A stretch of 64,000 nucleotides of DNA from Lachnospiraceae bacterium. GTDB lineage: Bacteria > Bacillota > Clostridia > Lachnospirales > Lachnospiraceae. Each line of letters opens with the position of its first letter. Position 1 is the stretch's first letter. A program made the position numbers and the translations under genes. The stretch spans positions 27,430 through 91,429 of the forward strand of contig JAILRH010000083.1 of assembly GCA_024698345.1 (NCBI GenBank), in the 5' to 3' direction. This document shows, in pieces, positions 54,196 through 63,435 of this stretch. The notes under the pieces are model-generated. The model did not search any database. It was not told the origin of the DNA and saw nothing but the letters and a program-made list of their open reading frames with translations.

Positions 54196-54594
54196 TCACT
54201 CCACTTCTTCCACGTAGATATATATTCCTGGTACATCCGCCCAAAATTTTTCTATGATTTCCGAAACCACCAATGCATCATCCTTCCAATAATGCAACTT
54301 AGTCATTACGTCCTTGAGCATCTTTTGGAGGTTATCTGTATCAGGCTTGCTTGATTTCCATTCTCCGTTTATATGATTTCCTTTGATTGGGAAGCACCAT
54401 TTCACTAACAGCCTTACCGGTCCTGTATATTCTATTTCCGGAACGTACTTTCCTAAATGTGCTTCCAGTTTCTGTTTAGCTGCTTTCAGTTCTGGTGGAT
54501 CATAAAAAACAACCCTACCATTTTTTGTTGATACTTTATGTTCCTGATGAGTTACCGTTGGTGGTATCATCGGAATGAAAAATTTAATTTCCAA
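54196..54594 (-). CDS. rusA: RusA-like Holliday junction resolvase
   Basis: This 132-residue protein cuts branched DNA. It has FFIPMIPPTVTHQEHK, the acidic KPDTDNLQKMLKDVM (catalytic Asp pair) and YWKDDALVVSEIIEK motifs. A TTG start at 54594 has AAAGGAGA eight bases upstream and gives the normal family length. A longer GTG-started frame would run into the repeat region and is less likely. Confidence 0.9.
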   Translation of the reverse strand: MEIKFFIPMIPPTVTHQEHKVSTKNGRVVFYDPPELKAAKQKLEAHLGKYVPEIEYTGPVRLLVKWCFPIKGNHINGEWKSSKPDTDNLQKMLKDVMTKLHYWKDDALVVSEIIEKFWADVPGIYIYVEEVE

Positions 54595-54699
54595 TTCAAA
54601 ATCTCCTTTCGCCTTTAAGTCAATGTCAGTGGAAGGAGTTGTGTTGTGCGTGAGCGTAAACGCACAACTACTTTCCACATTGACGTTTACGGAAATGCC

Positions 54700-54890
54700 A
54701 ATATATATATGAAATATATATATGTGTTTTCTTCCAAATCGGAAAATATCGATAAATAATCGAGAATTTCCAAGTTTTTTTCCAAATCGGAAAATATCGA
54801 TAAATAATCGAGAATTTCCAAATCGGAAAATATCGATAAATAATCGAGAATTTCCAAATCGGAAAAAAGAAAATCATTCGAGTTTTTCCA
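54700..54890. repeat. Iteron array, candidate phage replication origin
   Basis: CCAAATCGGAAAATATCGAT-type units occur at 54734, 54782, 54818 and 54854, with exact 36-bp spacing for the last three and 48 bp between the first two. Each unit contains TCGAT-AAATA-ATCGA and TTCC-N5-GGAA symmetry. Next to it is a purely AT tract (ATATATATGAAATATATATATG, 54702-54723 region). The array lies between RusA and the primase-helicase gene and holds no credible gene. Confidence 0.7.
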
Positions 54891-54900
54891 TTTCCATTTT

Positions 54901-57117
54901 TTATTTTTTTACGATTTCACCGCTGCTTAATACTAAGAATCCGCCATGCTCTTTTAATCTATTTTTCACAGTTTTTTCTGTCACTCCCATCGCTTCTGCC
55001 ATATTCGCAAGAGTGACTTTTCCACCTTCAAATGACTTTAAACTTTCATAATTTTGTTCTACTGTTTTAATTCGTTCCTTCTTTTTATCTTCCGGAGTCT
55101 TTTTATTATTAAAATTTTTCTTCCAAGGACTCCCCTTGCTGTTCTCAATAACGATATCTCCCAGTGCTCCTGATTTGTCCTGCTTATGTATTGGATAATC
55201 AAACCACAGGTTTACCGGACTGAATTTTGGAAACTCTCTAAGAGTCCCTTCGATTCGCCATGCTGTCCTATTTAAAACTTCGGCGCTCTTTTCTGTTAAT
55301 CTTTCCAGTAATTCATCATATTGGTCATCACTAAGCATCTCTTTGCAAGCTTTCTTCATCTGGGCACTGCTACATATATCGTCCTGAGATACATGGAATT
55401 TCCAATCGTTTACATACTCTTCCAGAACTCCCATACACACTTCACATGCTGCATTATTTATTGCATTTTCATTTATTGCATCTGTTGTTTCAAGTTCAAT
55501 TAAGTCAAGTAGCGCGTCCGGATCACGTGCAAACACTCCGGAACCTGAAGCCCTGTCCATTGATTTCTTACCGCCTTGGGAACCCTTTGAATGATGATGG
55601 CAATATATAACCGCGCATCCAAGCTCCGTACATACCTTGTCGAATTGGTTGCAAAAATGAGCCATTTGGTCAGCTGAGTTTTCATCGCCAGTAATGATTT
55701 TGTAAATAGGGTCGATAACAATAGCCAAATAATCCTTTTTAGCAGCTCTTCTAATCAACTTTGGAGCTAGCTTATCCATTGGTATCGAACGTCCTCTCAG
55801 ATTCCATATGTCTATATTGGCCAAGTTGCTAGGCTTCAATCCTAAAGCGTTATATACGTCCTTAAATCTATGTAAGCAGGACGCTCTGTCTAATTCCAGA
55901 TTCACGTATAGCACCTTACCTTGTGTGCAGTTCCATTCAAGCCATTTAGAGCCTTCTGCAATAGCGATACACATCTCTATTAATGCGAATGACTTACCTG
56001 CTTTTGATGGTCCTGCAATAAGCATTTTATGGCCTTTTCTAAGTACTCCTTCAATTAACGGTTCTGCGAGCTCCGGCATATCTTCCCATTGTTCCGATAA
56101 ACTTTCTGGATCAGGAAGGTCATCATTGATTGATTCAATCCATTCTTTCCATTCGTCCCAGGACTCTTTTCCGATATTGGTATCGATAAGAAACTGTTTA
56201 CTGTCTCCACGAACTACTCCAGGCATTCTTGAAAGTCTACTTGGATTCTTATTCTGCGTGTCTACAACTAATCCATTTTTCTTGCAGACAGAATAAAGAT
56301 ATTCAACTCGCTTTCTGTATTCATCATATGTTGGAGCATCAACCTTCACGATGGCATGTATACTCTTTTTTCCACTGAATACCAAGCACGCTATAGGCAG
56401 CTCTAATTCTCTGAGAATGGCATTCTGCTTATCAAGCTCCATTGCGTCTGATTCTACAAGTGCATATTTATATTCGGTCACATTATCATTTCTGACACCT
56501 TTGCCATCAAGTGGATTGAATCTAATCCATGCTCCAGCTTCTTTTTTGTAATCTCCAAGAACGGCTCCTATATCGCCTTTACATTTATTTAATGCCTGAA
56601 TAAGCTCCCCTGCTGTTCTGTCCCAATTTCCTTTTGTTGGCAGGTATTTACCATCTTTCTCCCATGTCTCTGTTACATACCCAACTATTTCGGTTGAATC
56701 AAATAATGTTTCTATGTATGTTATTAAGTCTTTAACAGGATCCCAATTGGTAGGGACATGTATGTCCTTACCTTCAATCCACGCGGAGTCGACCACCACT
56801 AAATCATCTTTTGCACCAATTAAGTCATTCCAACCCAACTCATGATACTCTTTACGTTGTGGTATCCATCCATTATCCTTTGCCATTTGAACTATAGTAC
56901 CGGCTGTAACCGGAACGGCAGTACCTCTGAACGTTTCCCATTTGCGAAAACATTCACCCTTGTGGTATCTGCCGTCTTGCTTGCTCCAATTATCCCAATC
57001 ATAAGCAGTGTAACCTGCTTCCTTGAGTGCCATACCAACATTAATCCATTCTTGATAATCAAGAGAGCTAGGTTGGATATATTCAAGTAATTCAATTAAA
57101 TTAATGTTATTTTCCAT
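54901..57117 (-). CDS. Phage primase-helicase (PriCT-2/RepA-like ATPase)
   Basis: This 738-residue protein has an N-terminal PriCT-2-like helical domain (1-90: SSLDYQEWINVGMALKEAG, ECFRKWETFRG). A primase-like middle follows (SGKKSIHAIVKV at 248-259; NPSRLSRMPG at 291-300), then a RepA/AAA_25 helicase with Walker A GPSKAGKS (369-376), AIVIDPIYKI and IYCHHHSKG, and a C-terminal HTH (NMAEAMGVTEKTVKNRL). It should open and prime the phage origin, most likely at the iterons just past its stop. Confidence 0.88.
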   Translation of the reverse strand: MENNINLIELLEYIQPSSLDYQEWINVGMALKEAGYTAYDWDNWSKQDGRYHKGECFRKWETFRGTAVPVTAGTIVQMAKDNGWIPQRKEYHELGWNDLIGAKDDLVVVDSAWIEGKDIHVPTNWDPVKDLITYIETLFDSTEIVGYVTETWEKDGKYLPTKGNWDRTAGELIQALNKCKGDIGAVLGDYKKEAGAWIRFNPLDGKGVRNDNVTEYKYALVESDAMELDKQNAILRELELPIACLVFSGKKSIHAIVKVDAPTYDEYRKRVEYLYSVCKKNGLVVDTQNKNPSRLSRMPGVVRGDSKQFLIDTNIGKESWDEWKEWIESINDDLPDPESLSEQWEDMPELAEPLIEGVLRKGHKMLIAGPSKAGKSFALIEMCIAIAEGSKWLEWNCTQGKVLYVNLELDRASCLHRFKDVYNALGLKPSNLANIDIWNLRGRSIPMDKLAPKLIRRAAKKDYLAIVIDPIYKIITGDENSADQMAHFCNQFDKVCTELGCAVIYCHHHSKGSQGGKKSMDRASGSGVFARDPDALLDLIELETTDAINENAINNAACEVCMGVLEEYVNDWKFHVSQDDICSSAQMKKACKEMLSDDQYDELLERLTEKSAEVLNRTAWRIEGTLREFPKFSPVNLWFDYPIHKQDKSGALGDIVIENSKGSPWKKNFNNKKTPEDKKKERIKTVEQNYESLKSFEGGKVTLANMAEAMGVTEKTVKNRLKEHGGFLVLSSGEIVKK

Positions 57118-57119
57118 AT

Positions 57120-58703
57120 CTATTCCTCAGGGCAGAATGTAGCCGGATTAATACCGGTTGGAATTTTCCAGCCGTTTGCTGCTATTCTGTCTATTATTTT
57201 TTTTGCTGTTTCAAACTGCCAGGTACCTACTTTTACGAATCCTTTACTTTCTAAAAATCTAATTTGTTTAGGAGTAGTAAGACCTGCTTCTCTTCTTGCT
57301 GATAATTTATCAAGAATTAATTTAGCTTTACCTGCATTGTCAATTTCATCCGGATAAATTCCCAGTTTTTCAAGTGTTTTTATCTGATTTTTAGTTGCTG
57401 GTCCCATCTCCCAACCAAAAGCTGGAACATAATTTGCCAAGTCCTCTGCTTGTATGCTCATTTCAAATTGCAATGGATCAACCAGCTTACGTTTTCTGTG
57501 TCTCATTTCTTTCAGCTGCTGTGCCAGTGCTTCTTCTCTTTGAGCAATGACGTCCTGCTGTGCTGTTTGCTCAGCTTCTTCCAAATCAACCGGGCACGCT
57601 GCATCTGCAATATTCTCTGTCATCTTCTTTGCTACTTCTTCATTTTCACAAATCAAATGAGCTGGGTGACACAATTCATGGCGTTCTGTATGCCACAAAA
57701 AATCTAACAAGAGTAAGTCTTGCTTTCCTGGATAAAGTCTTGTTCCACGCCCTACCATTTGCGAATATAAAGCTCTTACTTTTGTTGGTCTAAGAACAAC
57801 TACGCAATCAACTGATGGGCAATCCCATCCTTCTGTAAGAAGCATCGAATTACAAAGAACGTTGTATTTATCCTCTTCAAATTCTTTCAGAACCTCTGCT
57901 CTATTGTCGCTACTTCCATTTACTTCAGCTGCTTTAAAACCTTTTTCATTTAGAATGTCTCTAAATTTTTGACTTGTCTTAACCAGTGGTAGAAATACTA
58001 CCGTTTTTCTGTCGCTACAATATTTTTTCATCTCCTCAGCAATTTGGTACAAATAAGGATCCAGTGCTGTGTCAATATCACTTGTACTGAAATCTCCTGC
58101 CTGTTGCTTAACAGAGCTTAAATCTAAAGTTAATGGGATTGTTTGAGCTTTGATTGGCGTAAGATAGCCTTCTTTGATAGCTTTTGGTAATGTGTATTCG
58201 TAAGCCAAAGAATTGAAATAAGTTCCAAGATTTCGCATATCACCTCTGTCCGGAGTTGCGGTAACTCCAAGAACATTGGCTGTGTCAAAATGACTTAATA
58301 CCTTTTGATAGCCATCTGATATGCAATGATGTGCTTCATCAATAATGATTGTGTCAAAAAAATCTTTATTAAATTTAGCAAGTCTATTTTCTCGTTGCAG
58401 AGTCTGGACTGACCCAACTGTAATCCTAAACCAACTACCGATGCATGTTTGTTCTGCTTTTTCTGTCGAACACTCAAGTCCAGTTGCTTTTTTTATTTTA
58501 TCTGCAGCCTGTTCTAGCAATTCTCCTCTATGTGCAAGAATTAAAACTCTCTTCCCTTGTTTAACGCATTCTTCTGTTATTTTTGCGAATACAATAGTCT
58601 TTCCGCATCCTGTTGGAAGGACGAGCAATGTTTTAGCATTGCCCTCTTCCCACTCATTAAATACCGAATCCATTGCTTCATTCTGATAAGGTCTTAATTC
58701 CAT
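57120..58703 (-). CDS. DEAH-box superfamily 2 helicase
   Basis: This 527-residue protein has the SF2 set: Walker A PTGCGKT (30-36), ILAHRGELL, DEAH (122-125), GVTATPDR and QMVGRGTRLYPGK. The C-terminal 110 residues contain two short repeats (TKNQIKTLEKLGI, TPKQIRFLESKGF). Such genes accompany DUF669 and RecA-like genes in siphophage replication modules. The start overlaps the DUF669 stop. Confidence 0.92.
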   Translation of the reverse strand: MELRPYQNEAMDSVFNEWEEGNAKTLLVLPTGCGKTIVFAKITEECVKQGKRVLILAHRGELLEQAADKIKKATGLECSTEKAEQTCIGSWFRITVGSVQTLQRENRLAKFNKDFFDTIIIDEAHHCISDGYQKVLSHFDTANVLGVTATPDRGDMRNLGTYFNSLAYEYTLPKAIKEGYLTPIKAQTIPLTLDLSSVKQQAGDFSTSDIDTALDPYLYQIAEEMKKYCSDRKTVVFLPLVKTSQKFRDILNEKGFKAAEVNGSSDNRAEVLKEFEEDKYNVLCNSMLLTEGWDCPSVDCVVVLRPTKVRALYSQMVGRGTRLYPGKQDLLLLDFLWHTERHELCHPAHLICENEEVAKKMTENIADAACPVDLEEAEQTAQQDVIAQREEALAQQLKEMRHRKRKLVDPLQFEMSIQAEDLANYVPAFGWEMGPATKNQIKTLEKLGIYPDEIDNAGKAKLILDKLSARREAGLTTPKQIRFLESKGFVKVGTWQFETAKKIIDRIAANGWKIPTGINPATFCPEE

Positions 58704-59164
58704 TAAAATTCACCAGCCTTAAACGTTGGTGCAGCTGCACTATCACCGTAAGATGGTTCTAAAAATCTAACAATCTGATTAGCCTGTCTTTCATCTCCAT
58801 CTTTATTTTTATATGTATGAATGCTTACTTTACATCTACCTCTAGAGCCAGGGACAAGATTCCAGTTCATTGATATCTTTTCGCCTTTCTTTCTCTGGCC
58901 AATTGATGTAAAGAACGCGCATAGCATTCCTTCCGTCTTGCTGTGTAAAAATAAGTTGTGATTAATAGTTGTACTCTTTCCATCCGGGGCTGTGATTTTA
59001 ATCGCAAGCACAGCTTTATTGCATGGTGGAAGCTTTTCACTTCCGTTATGTCTTGCCCTCTCAAAAGAAATAACCTCAAATGGATATTCGCCCTCCGGAA
59101 GAAGTACAAACTCCGAGTCATTTTCAATTGTGTCATCCCATCCAAATTCTCTTTCTAATTCCAT
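58703..59164 (-). CDS. DUF669 family phage protein
   Basis: This 153-residue protein has FVLLPEGEYPFEVISFERARH and MLCAFFTSIGQRKKGEKI, matching DUF669, a phage family thought to assist replication or recombination. AAAGGAG precedes the ATG. Confidence 0.85.
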   Translation of the reverse strand: MELEREFGWDDTIENDSEFVLLPEGEYPFEVISFERARHNGSEKLPPCNKAVLAIKITAPDGKSTTINHNLFLHSKTEGMLCAFFTSIGQRKKGEKISMNWNLVPGSRGRCKVSIHTYKNKDGDERQANQIVRFLEPSYGDSAAAPTFKAGEF

Positions 59165-59191
59165 ATTCTTATGTCTCCTTTTCTATTTGTA

Positions 59192-60292
59192 TTAATTAAA
59201 TGGTATTTCCATTTGCTCTCCAATTTTTACAAAGTCGCCTTTTGCGCTCTTCATTTCTGCAATCATTTTGTACACAGAATTCCATGCTCCGACCAAAACT
59301 CCATCAATAAAGTTCGCATCATAGTTTGAAATTGGAGTATCAATTGGGTAGTAACCTCTACTCGCTACAGCTGCCTGAATCTCTTCCTCCGCCACATTAT
59401 ATGCAATCATTAACTCCATCAATGATTTTGGAATATCATTCTTTGGCTGCACTGGAGTTTGAGCCTGAGATACAGTCTGTTTTGGTTCTTCCTGTTTTGG
59501 GGCTTCATTCGTAGTAGCCGGATTTTTCTCTTTGTCAACAGTAGGAACAGATGTAGCTTGTGCTGCACCTGATGGAATAAACTGACGAATGATTTCATAA
59601 TCAAAATCAACCTCATCTGCTAATTCCCATCTGTTTTTAGCATCCCAGCAAGGATGATGCTGGGTGTACATTACTCTTTTTCCACCCTGTGCCTTATTCT
59701 TACCCTTTTGCGCGCCCTGATTATCTACATTTATTACAACTGTCTTATAGTTTGCAAAAAGGACTGAATCCGCCCATTCTTTTAACAATGGTGCTGTTTT
59801 TTTGGCAAGCTTAAGTTCCCAGCGATCATAGGCTCCTAACTCGTCTGGCTGTTCAAATTTTCTCATTTGAGCATGTGCGGTAATTACAACATTAATGCCT
59901 TTGTTCACAACCTCTTCTAAAAGATTGAGCATCTTACCAAAATCTTCAGCTACGTAAACATAACCTTTTCCATAGCCTATATCCTCAATGCCTGATATCT
60001 GTTTTTTTGCACAAAATTCAGTCTCGCATAAATGCTCTGCCCAATCAGCTGTATCAATGACTAACGTTTTGCACAGCTCAACATGGTCACGGACATATTT
60101 AATCTGTTCCAATAACATAGTGAAGCTTGATGGCTTATCAAATCTTGAAATATCCATGTAACTTGTGCTTCCTTCTGTATCAATGAACAAAGGCTGTGGG
60201 AATTTAGAAGCAAATGTGCTTTTTCCTATTCCCTCTGGTCCGTAAATAACCACTTTTTGTGCTTTTTCAATTTTTCCCGTAGTAATATTCAT
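59192..60292 (-). CDS. RecA/Sak4-like phage ATPase
   Basis: This 366-residue AAA_24-type protein has Walker A GPEGIGKST (18-26), Walker B LVIDTAD and VVITAHAQMRKFE. These RecA-like ATPases (Sak4 group) support single-strand annealing in phages. The C-terminal third is Pro/Gln/Thr-rich, then a helical end. It sits between the SMC-like ATPase and DUF669 genes. Confidence 0.85.
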   Translation of the reverse strand: MNITTGKIEKAQKVVIYGPEGIGKSTFASKFPQPLFIDTEGSTSYMDISRFDKPSSFTMLLEQIKYVRDHVELCKTLVIDTADWAEHLCETEFCAKKQISGIEDIGYGKGYVYVAEDFGKMLNLLEEVVNKGINVVITAHAQMRKFEQPDELGAYDRWELKLAKKTAPLLKEWADSVLFANYKTVVINVDNQGAQKGKNKAQGGKRVMYTQHHPCWDAKNRWELADEVDFDYEIIRQFIPSGAAQATSVPTVDKEKNPATTNEAPKQEEPKQTVSQAQTPVQPKNDIPKSLMELMIAYNVAEEEIQAAVASRGYYPIDTPISNYDANFIDGVLVGAWNSVYKMIAEMKSAKGDFVKIGEQMEIPFN

Positions 60293-61614
60293 TAAAATTC
60301 ACCTGCTTTCCAATTAGTTGATGGGGCTTGTGCTTCAGAAACTGATGGCTGTTCAACAACATATCCGTCTTCAATAATGATTGAGCACTCATCTCCTTTT
60401 GACACTCTTGTAGCAATAGCCTGTAAACCTTCATTGTTTAACCAGTTACCAAAATCTTTTAATGTATCCATGTCCATCTGCTCAAGCTTGTCCATCAACA
60501 CGAATCCACACTGTGGATTGAGTTTTCTTACAATAGCAGTGGATACAATAAGCTGCTCACTTCCAGACATATTCTCCCAAGGCTGTCCTTTATACATAAG
60601 CACGCCATCATCTACGCTCAATCCCTGAAGTGGAAGATTTGCATTTTCAAGAAGTTTTGTTTTTGCATTTCTAACCTCTTCAATTTTTGCAGATAACGCA
60701 TCATATTTACTTTTCTCTTCTTTCGCATCATCCTCAGCCTTTGCCTTGTCAAGATTAGCTCTTACCTTTCGATTAATTTCTTCAATCTGCTCGATATTTC
60801 TCTCAAGCTCTTCCGTTGATTCGTCAACAAGTGATAATGCGTCGGTCTGTGCAATAACCAAATCCTTATCAAGCTCTGCTTTGGCAGCTCTCTCTTCTTC
60901 CAATGCAGTAGTCAGCGTTGCAATCTGTGACTCAATCTGTGCTATTTTTCCGGCTTTGATAGTCTGCTGGCTTGTAATTAAATCTACTTTGTCTCTTTTT
61001 CTCTGATTCTCACCATTCTTAGCAAGAATTTCCTGCTGTTTTTTTATAAGTTCTGATGCAGAGACTAACTCTGACGGTGCGTCCTCGTAGAATTCCTGCT
61101 CTTTTGCGAATTTATCTTTCTGATCTGCAACACGACCAACCACAAGTCTTTCATTGTACAAACGTTTCTCTTCATCCTCCAACTTGTACAGTTCTTCCCC
61201 TACTCCGATGATTCGTAGTAATGTGTCTGCTTTTTCCTTATCGCTTGCATTCATGAATTTCGGCAAATCAAGTGCCAACTGCTCTATAAAGCTGTTAAGT
61301 AATGTCTGCCCTGCTTTCCCCCCTGTTGGGTCTGTTACTTTTAAATCGCTATTCTTTCCTTTTCTTTCCACTACTAATCCATTACTTAATGTAATGTGAA
61401 TATTAGGCGGAATGACCGACCCCTCTCTTGTGGCATTTGCCGGTCTGAAATTATTGCCGCCCAGCGCCCAGGCGATACTGTCTAAAACAGAAGTTTTACC
61501 CTGATTATTATTTCCACCAATGATTGTCAGTCCTGACTGAGATGGCTCTAATTTAACCGCCTTAATCCTTTTGACATTTTCAATTTCCAAGCTATTTATT
61601 TTTACATTTTCCAT
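60292..61614 (-). CDS. SMC/SbcC-like AAA ATPase
   Basis: This 440-residue protein has a Rad50/SbcC-type Walker A GGNNNQGKTS (33-42), a long coiled-coil (about 150-310: IAQIESQIATLTTALEEERAAKAELD with breaks), a signature-like WENMSGSEQLIVSTAIV and Walker B FVLMDKLEQMD. It probably aids recombination or end processing. No SbcD-like nuclease is next to it. It is the first gene of the replication operon proper. Confidence 0.88.
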   Translation of the reverse strand: MENVKINSLEIENVKRIKAVKLEPSQSGLTIIGGNNNQGKTSVLDSIAWALGGNNFRPANATREGSVIPPNIHITLSNGLVVERKGKNSDLKVTDPTGGKAGQTLLNSFIEQLALDLPKFMNASDKEKADTLLRIIGVGEELYKLEDEEKRLYNERLVVGRVADQKDKFAKEQEFYEDAPSELVSASELIKKQQEILAKNGENQRKRDKVDLITSQQTIKAGKIAQIESQIATLTTALEEERAAKAELDKDLVIAQTDALSLVDESTEELERNIEQIEEINRKVRANLDKAKAEDDAKEEKSKYDALSAKIEEVRNAKTKLLENANLPLQGLSVDDGVLMYKGQPWENMSGSEQLIVSTAIVRKLNPQCGFVLMDKLEQMDMDTLKDFGNWLNNEGLQAIATRVSKGDECSIIIEDGYVVEQPSVSEAQAPSTNWKAGEF

Positions 61615-61692
61615 TAGCTATTTCCTCTCTTCTAATTATCTGATATTATTAAAATGTAATATTTTTACTTAAGGGCTTAGTAGAACTCCTAT

Positions 61693-61890
61693 TTACTTTG
61701 CCCTTTTTTCTTTTGATTCAACAAAGCAATCCAACGTAGTGACCATGCTCATCCCCCACCATAGATACACAATGGCCAGGATGATATACTGGAACACGTA
61801 CTCGCACTTAACAGGTGCAATTCTGTACATCACTATTCCGAATAAGATTGTTATTACTGCGTTCTTAATCAGTTCGTAAATTGTTTTCAT
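61693..61890 (-). CDS. Small two-pass membrane protein, 65 residues
   Basis: The protein starts MKTIYELIKNAVITILFGIV and has a second membrane segment (YIILAIVYLWWGMSMVTTL). AAGGAGG precedes the ATG, which overlaps the stop of the upstream gene (TGATG). Function unknown. Confidence 0.68.
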   Translation of the reverse strand: MKTIYELIKNAVITILFGIVMYRIAPVKCEYVFQYIILAIVYLWWGMSMVTTLDCFVESKEKRAK

Positions 61891-62126
61891 CAAAACCTCC
61901 TTCCTAGAATCAACTCCATTTCGTATTGATTGAAATGAAGCAGTTCATTAAGTTTCCAGAAGTCCTCCAAAGTAAATAATCTTGGAGTTAATCTCTTCTT
62001 GTAGAATGTGCTTTCACACATTATCTTGTGTTTCTCGATATCTTTCGCAGTAACGTTATTCCGGAACATTGCATTACGTATCGCAGCTTCTGCGGAATGA
62101 TTTCTCTCTTTCATAGCTACTGCCAT
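61890..62126 (-). CDS. Small phage HTH-like protein, 78 residues
   Basis: The protein starts MAVAMKERNHSAEAAIRNAM, with TAKDIEKHKIMCESTFYKK followed by LFTLEDFWKLNELLHF, a compact helical domain like small XRE-type phage regulators. GGAGGAA precedes the ATG. Confidence 0.68.
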   Translation of the reverse strand: MAVAMKERNHSAEAAIRNAMFRNNVTAKDIEKHKIMCESTFYKKRLTPRLFTLEDFWKLNELLHFNQYEMELILGRRF

Positions 62127-62144
62127 ACTGTTTCCTCCTTCCCT

Positions 62145-62393
62145 CTAAAAATAATATTTTCCCAATTCATCTCTTAAGCTCTCCAGATACTCATCAAGTT
62201 CTTTGTATGTGTCAAAGCTAATCTCTTCATTCTCTGCCATAATCCTGAAAGTCATGCTTACTCCATTGGCATATGCGTTGAAGTACTCATAGTGGTCTTT
62301 CACATACTGTTCAGTTGGTGCTTCTTTAATCTTTTTTAAGTTGTATTCATATACTTTGTTTGCTGTATCCTTTATCACTTCCAAAGACTTCAT
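62145..62393 (-). CDS. Unknown phage protein, 82 residues
   Basis: The protein starts MKSLEVIKDTANKVYEYNLK and is helical and charged, without a recognisable motif. AAAGGAAGG precedes the ATG. It is the first early gene left of the plus-strand accessory gene. Confidence 0.65.
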   Translation of the reverse strand: MKSLEVIKDTANKVYEYNLKKIKEAPTEQYVKDHYEYFNAYANGVSMTFRIMAENEEISFDTYKELDEYLESLRDELGKYYF

Positions 62394-62484
62394 AAGCTTT
62401 CACCTTCCTTTACATCCCCATTAATTTTTTCTACAATCGAATTACAGGTGTTGCAGCACCGAGTAATACGAAAGGAGAAAAACT

Positions 62485-62949
62485 ATGAATTTAGATATAT
62501 CTTTTACAATCGCATCAATAGTTGCCATTACTTCAATCATCTCGCCTATATTTGTAGCATTGATAAACAATAGACATCATTCCAAAATTCGTAAATTAGA
62601 ATTAAGTTGTGAACTAAAGCAAAAACAACTTTCAACTTATTACAGAGACAAGTTTAATGCGTATAACCAACTAATCGACTTAGCTGGATCTTTTCTCGCT
62701 CATAATGGAAATCGCTCACAATACGGTGGATTAACTACTGCCATTCACAATGCATATTTGTTAAGTAATGATGATTCAAAATCAGTAATTCAAGATTTTT
62801 CCAATTACATTACCAATGATGCTTTTGGTAACGGAATGACCTTACAGCAAAGAAAAGAATATGAAAAAAAACTTTTTGCTCTATCTAGTGCTTTAAGGAA
62901 TGACTTAAGCATTACTATTGATGAAGATAGCAAATTGTATAAATTGTAA
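62485..62949 (+). CDS. Membrane-anchored phage accessory protein, 154 residues
   Basis: A single N-terminal membrane segment (ISFTIASIVAITSIISPIFVALI) is followed by a charged helical cytoplasmic part (SKIRKLELSCELKQKQLSTYYRD) of about 125 residues. AAAGGAG lies before the ATG and a terminator follows, so it is an independent unit. It is the only sizeable prophage gene in this window on the plus strand, which suggests expression in the lysogen. A superinfection or defence role is a guess. Confidence 0.75.
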   Translation: MNLDISFTIASIVAITSIISPIFVALINNRHHSKIRKLELSCELKQKQLSTYYRDKFNAYNQLIDLAGSFLAHNGNRSQYGGLTTAIHNAYLLSNDDSKSVIQDFSNYITNDAFGNGMTLQQRKEYEKKLFALSSALRNDLSITIDEDSKLYKL

Positions 62950-63070
62950 ATAAAACTCCATTAAATAGAGCCCACACAGCATATATCTTGTTGTCGGGTT
63001 CTATTTTTTTCATAATGGCTATTGCAATTATTGCAACTACCCAAACAACACACAAAATGATTATTTCCAT
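62915..63070 (-). CDS. Small two-pass membrane protein, 51 residues
   Basis: The frame starts MEIIILCVVWVVAIIAIAIM and has a second hydrophobic segment (IYAVWALFNGVLFTIYTICY). AAGGAG lies four bases before the ATG. It runs through the terminator of the plus-strand gene and overlaps its last 35 bases in antisense. The ribosome site and composition support it, but the overlap lowers confidence. Confidence 0.5.
   Translation of the reverse strand: MEIIILCVVWVVAIIAIAIMKKIEPDNKIYAVWALFNGVLFTIYTICYLHQ
62964..63011 (+). terminator. Terminator of the plus-strand accessory gene
   Basis: AATAGAGCCC (62964-62973) and GGGTTCTATT (62996-63005) form a 10-bp stem with one G-U and are followed by a T run. 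Confidence 0.75.
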
Positions 63071-63128
63071 ATCTCTCCTTCCTACCGGCTACCGACAGGT
63101 AGCGGATTGTCAAGTATTAGTTATTCAC

Positions 63129-63143
63129 ATTACTTTAAGTTAT
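63129..63143. promoter_or_regulatory. Second operator-like palindrome
   Basis: ATTACTTTAAGTTAT matches 14 of 15 positions of the reverse complement of the perfect palindrome at 63768-63782. It overlaps the stop codon of the XRE gene. Confidence 0.5.
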
Positions 63144-63344
63144 ATTTTGAGGTAAAAAAATATTATCTTTAGGTATTCCGTATAAATTCGACATCATCAA
63201 AAATTCTGCTGGTTTAAGTTCTGTTCTTCCTTTTTCCCAATTAACTACGGTTTGTTTTGTTACTTTCATTTCTCTTGCAACATCTTCTTGAGTCATTCCT
63301 GCATTTACCCTTGCTGCAGCTAAACTAATTTGTATTTTTTCCAA
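63135..63344 (-). CDS. XRE-family regulator, Cro-like
   Basis: This 69-residue protein is one helix-turn-helix domain (AARVNAGMTQEDVAREMKVTK with KQTVVNWEKGRTELKP). The start is TTG with GAGGTGG six bases upstream. It is transcribed with the early genes, downstream of an operator array, so it is more likely the Cro-type switch protein than the main repressor, which should lie right of 64000 on the other strand. Confidence 0.85.
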   Translation of the reverse strand: MEKIQISLAAARVNAGMTQEDVAREMKVTKQTVVNWEKGRTELKPAEFLMMSNLYGIPKDNIFLPQNIT

Positions 63345-63435
63345 ATTCTACCACCTCTTTCTTTAAATATCGAACATTATTCCCAGCATTATTCATGTTC
63401 TATCCCTTTTACAGTTACTGATAGGACTGAATTAA

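Noticed and set aside
54196-54678. Longer GTG-started form of RusA
   Set aside because: It lacks a ribosome site at the GTG, whereas the TTG at 54594 has AAAGGAGA eight bases upstream and gives normal family length.
54668-54877. Repetitive 69-residue frame on the minus strand
   Set aside because: It is only the translation of the 36-bp iterons; the repeat length is a multiple of three and there is no ribosome site.
63325-63396. 23-residue frame overlapping the XRE start
   Set aside because: Weak ribosome site and no recognisable composition; could be a leader peptide but unsupported.
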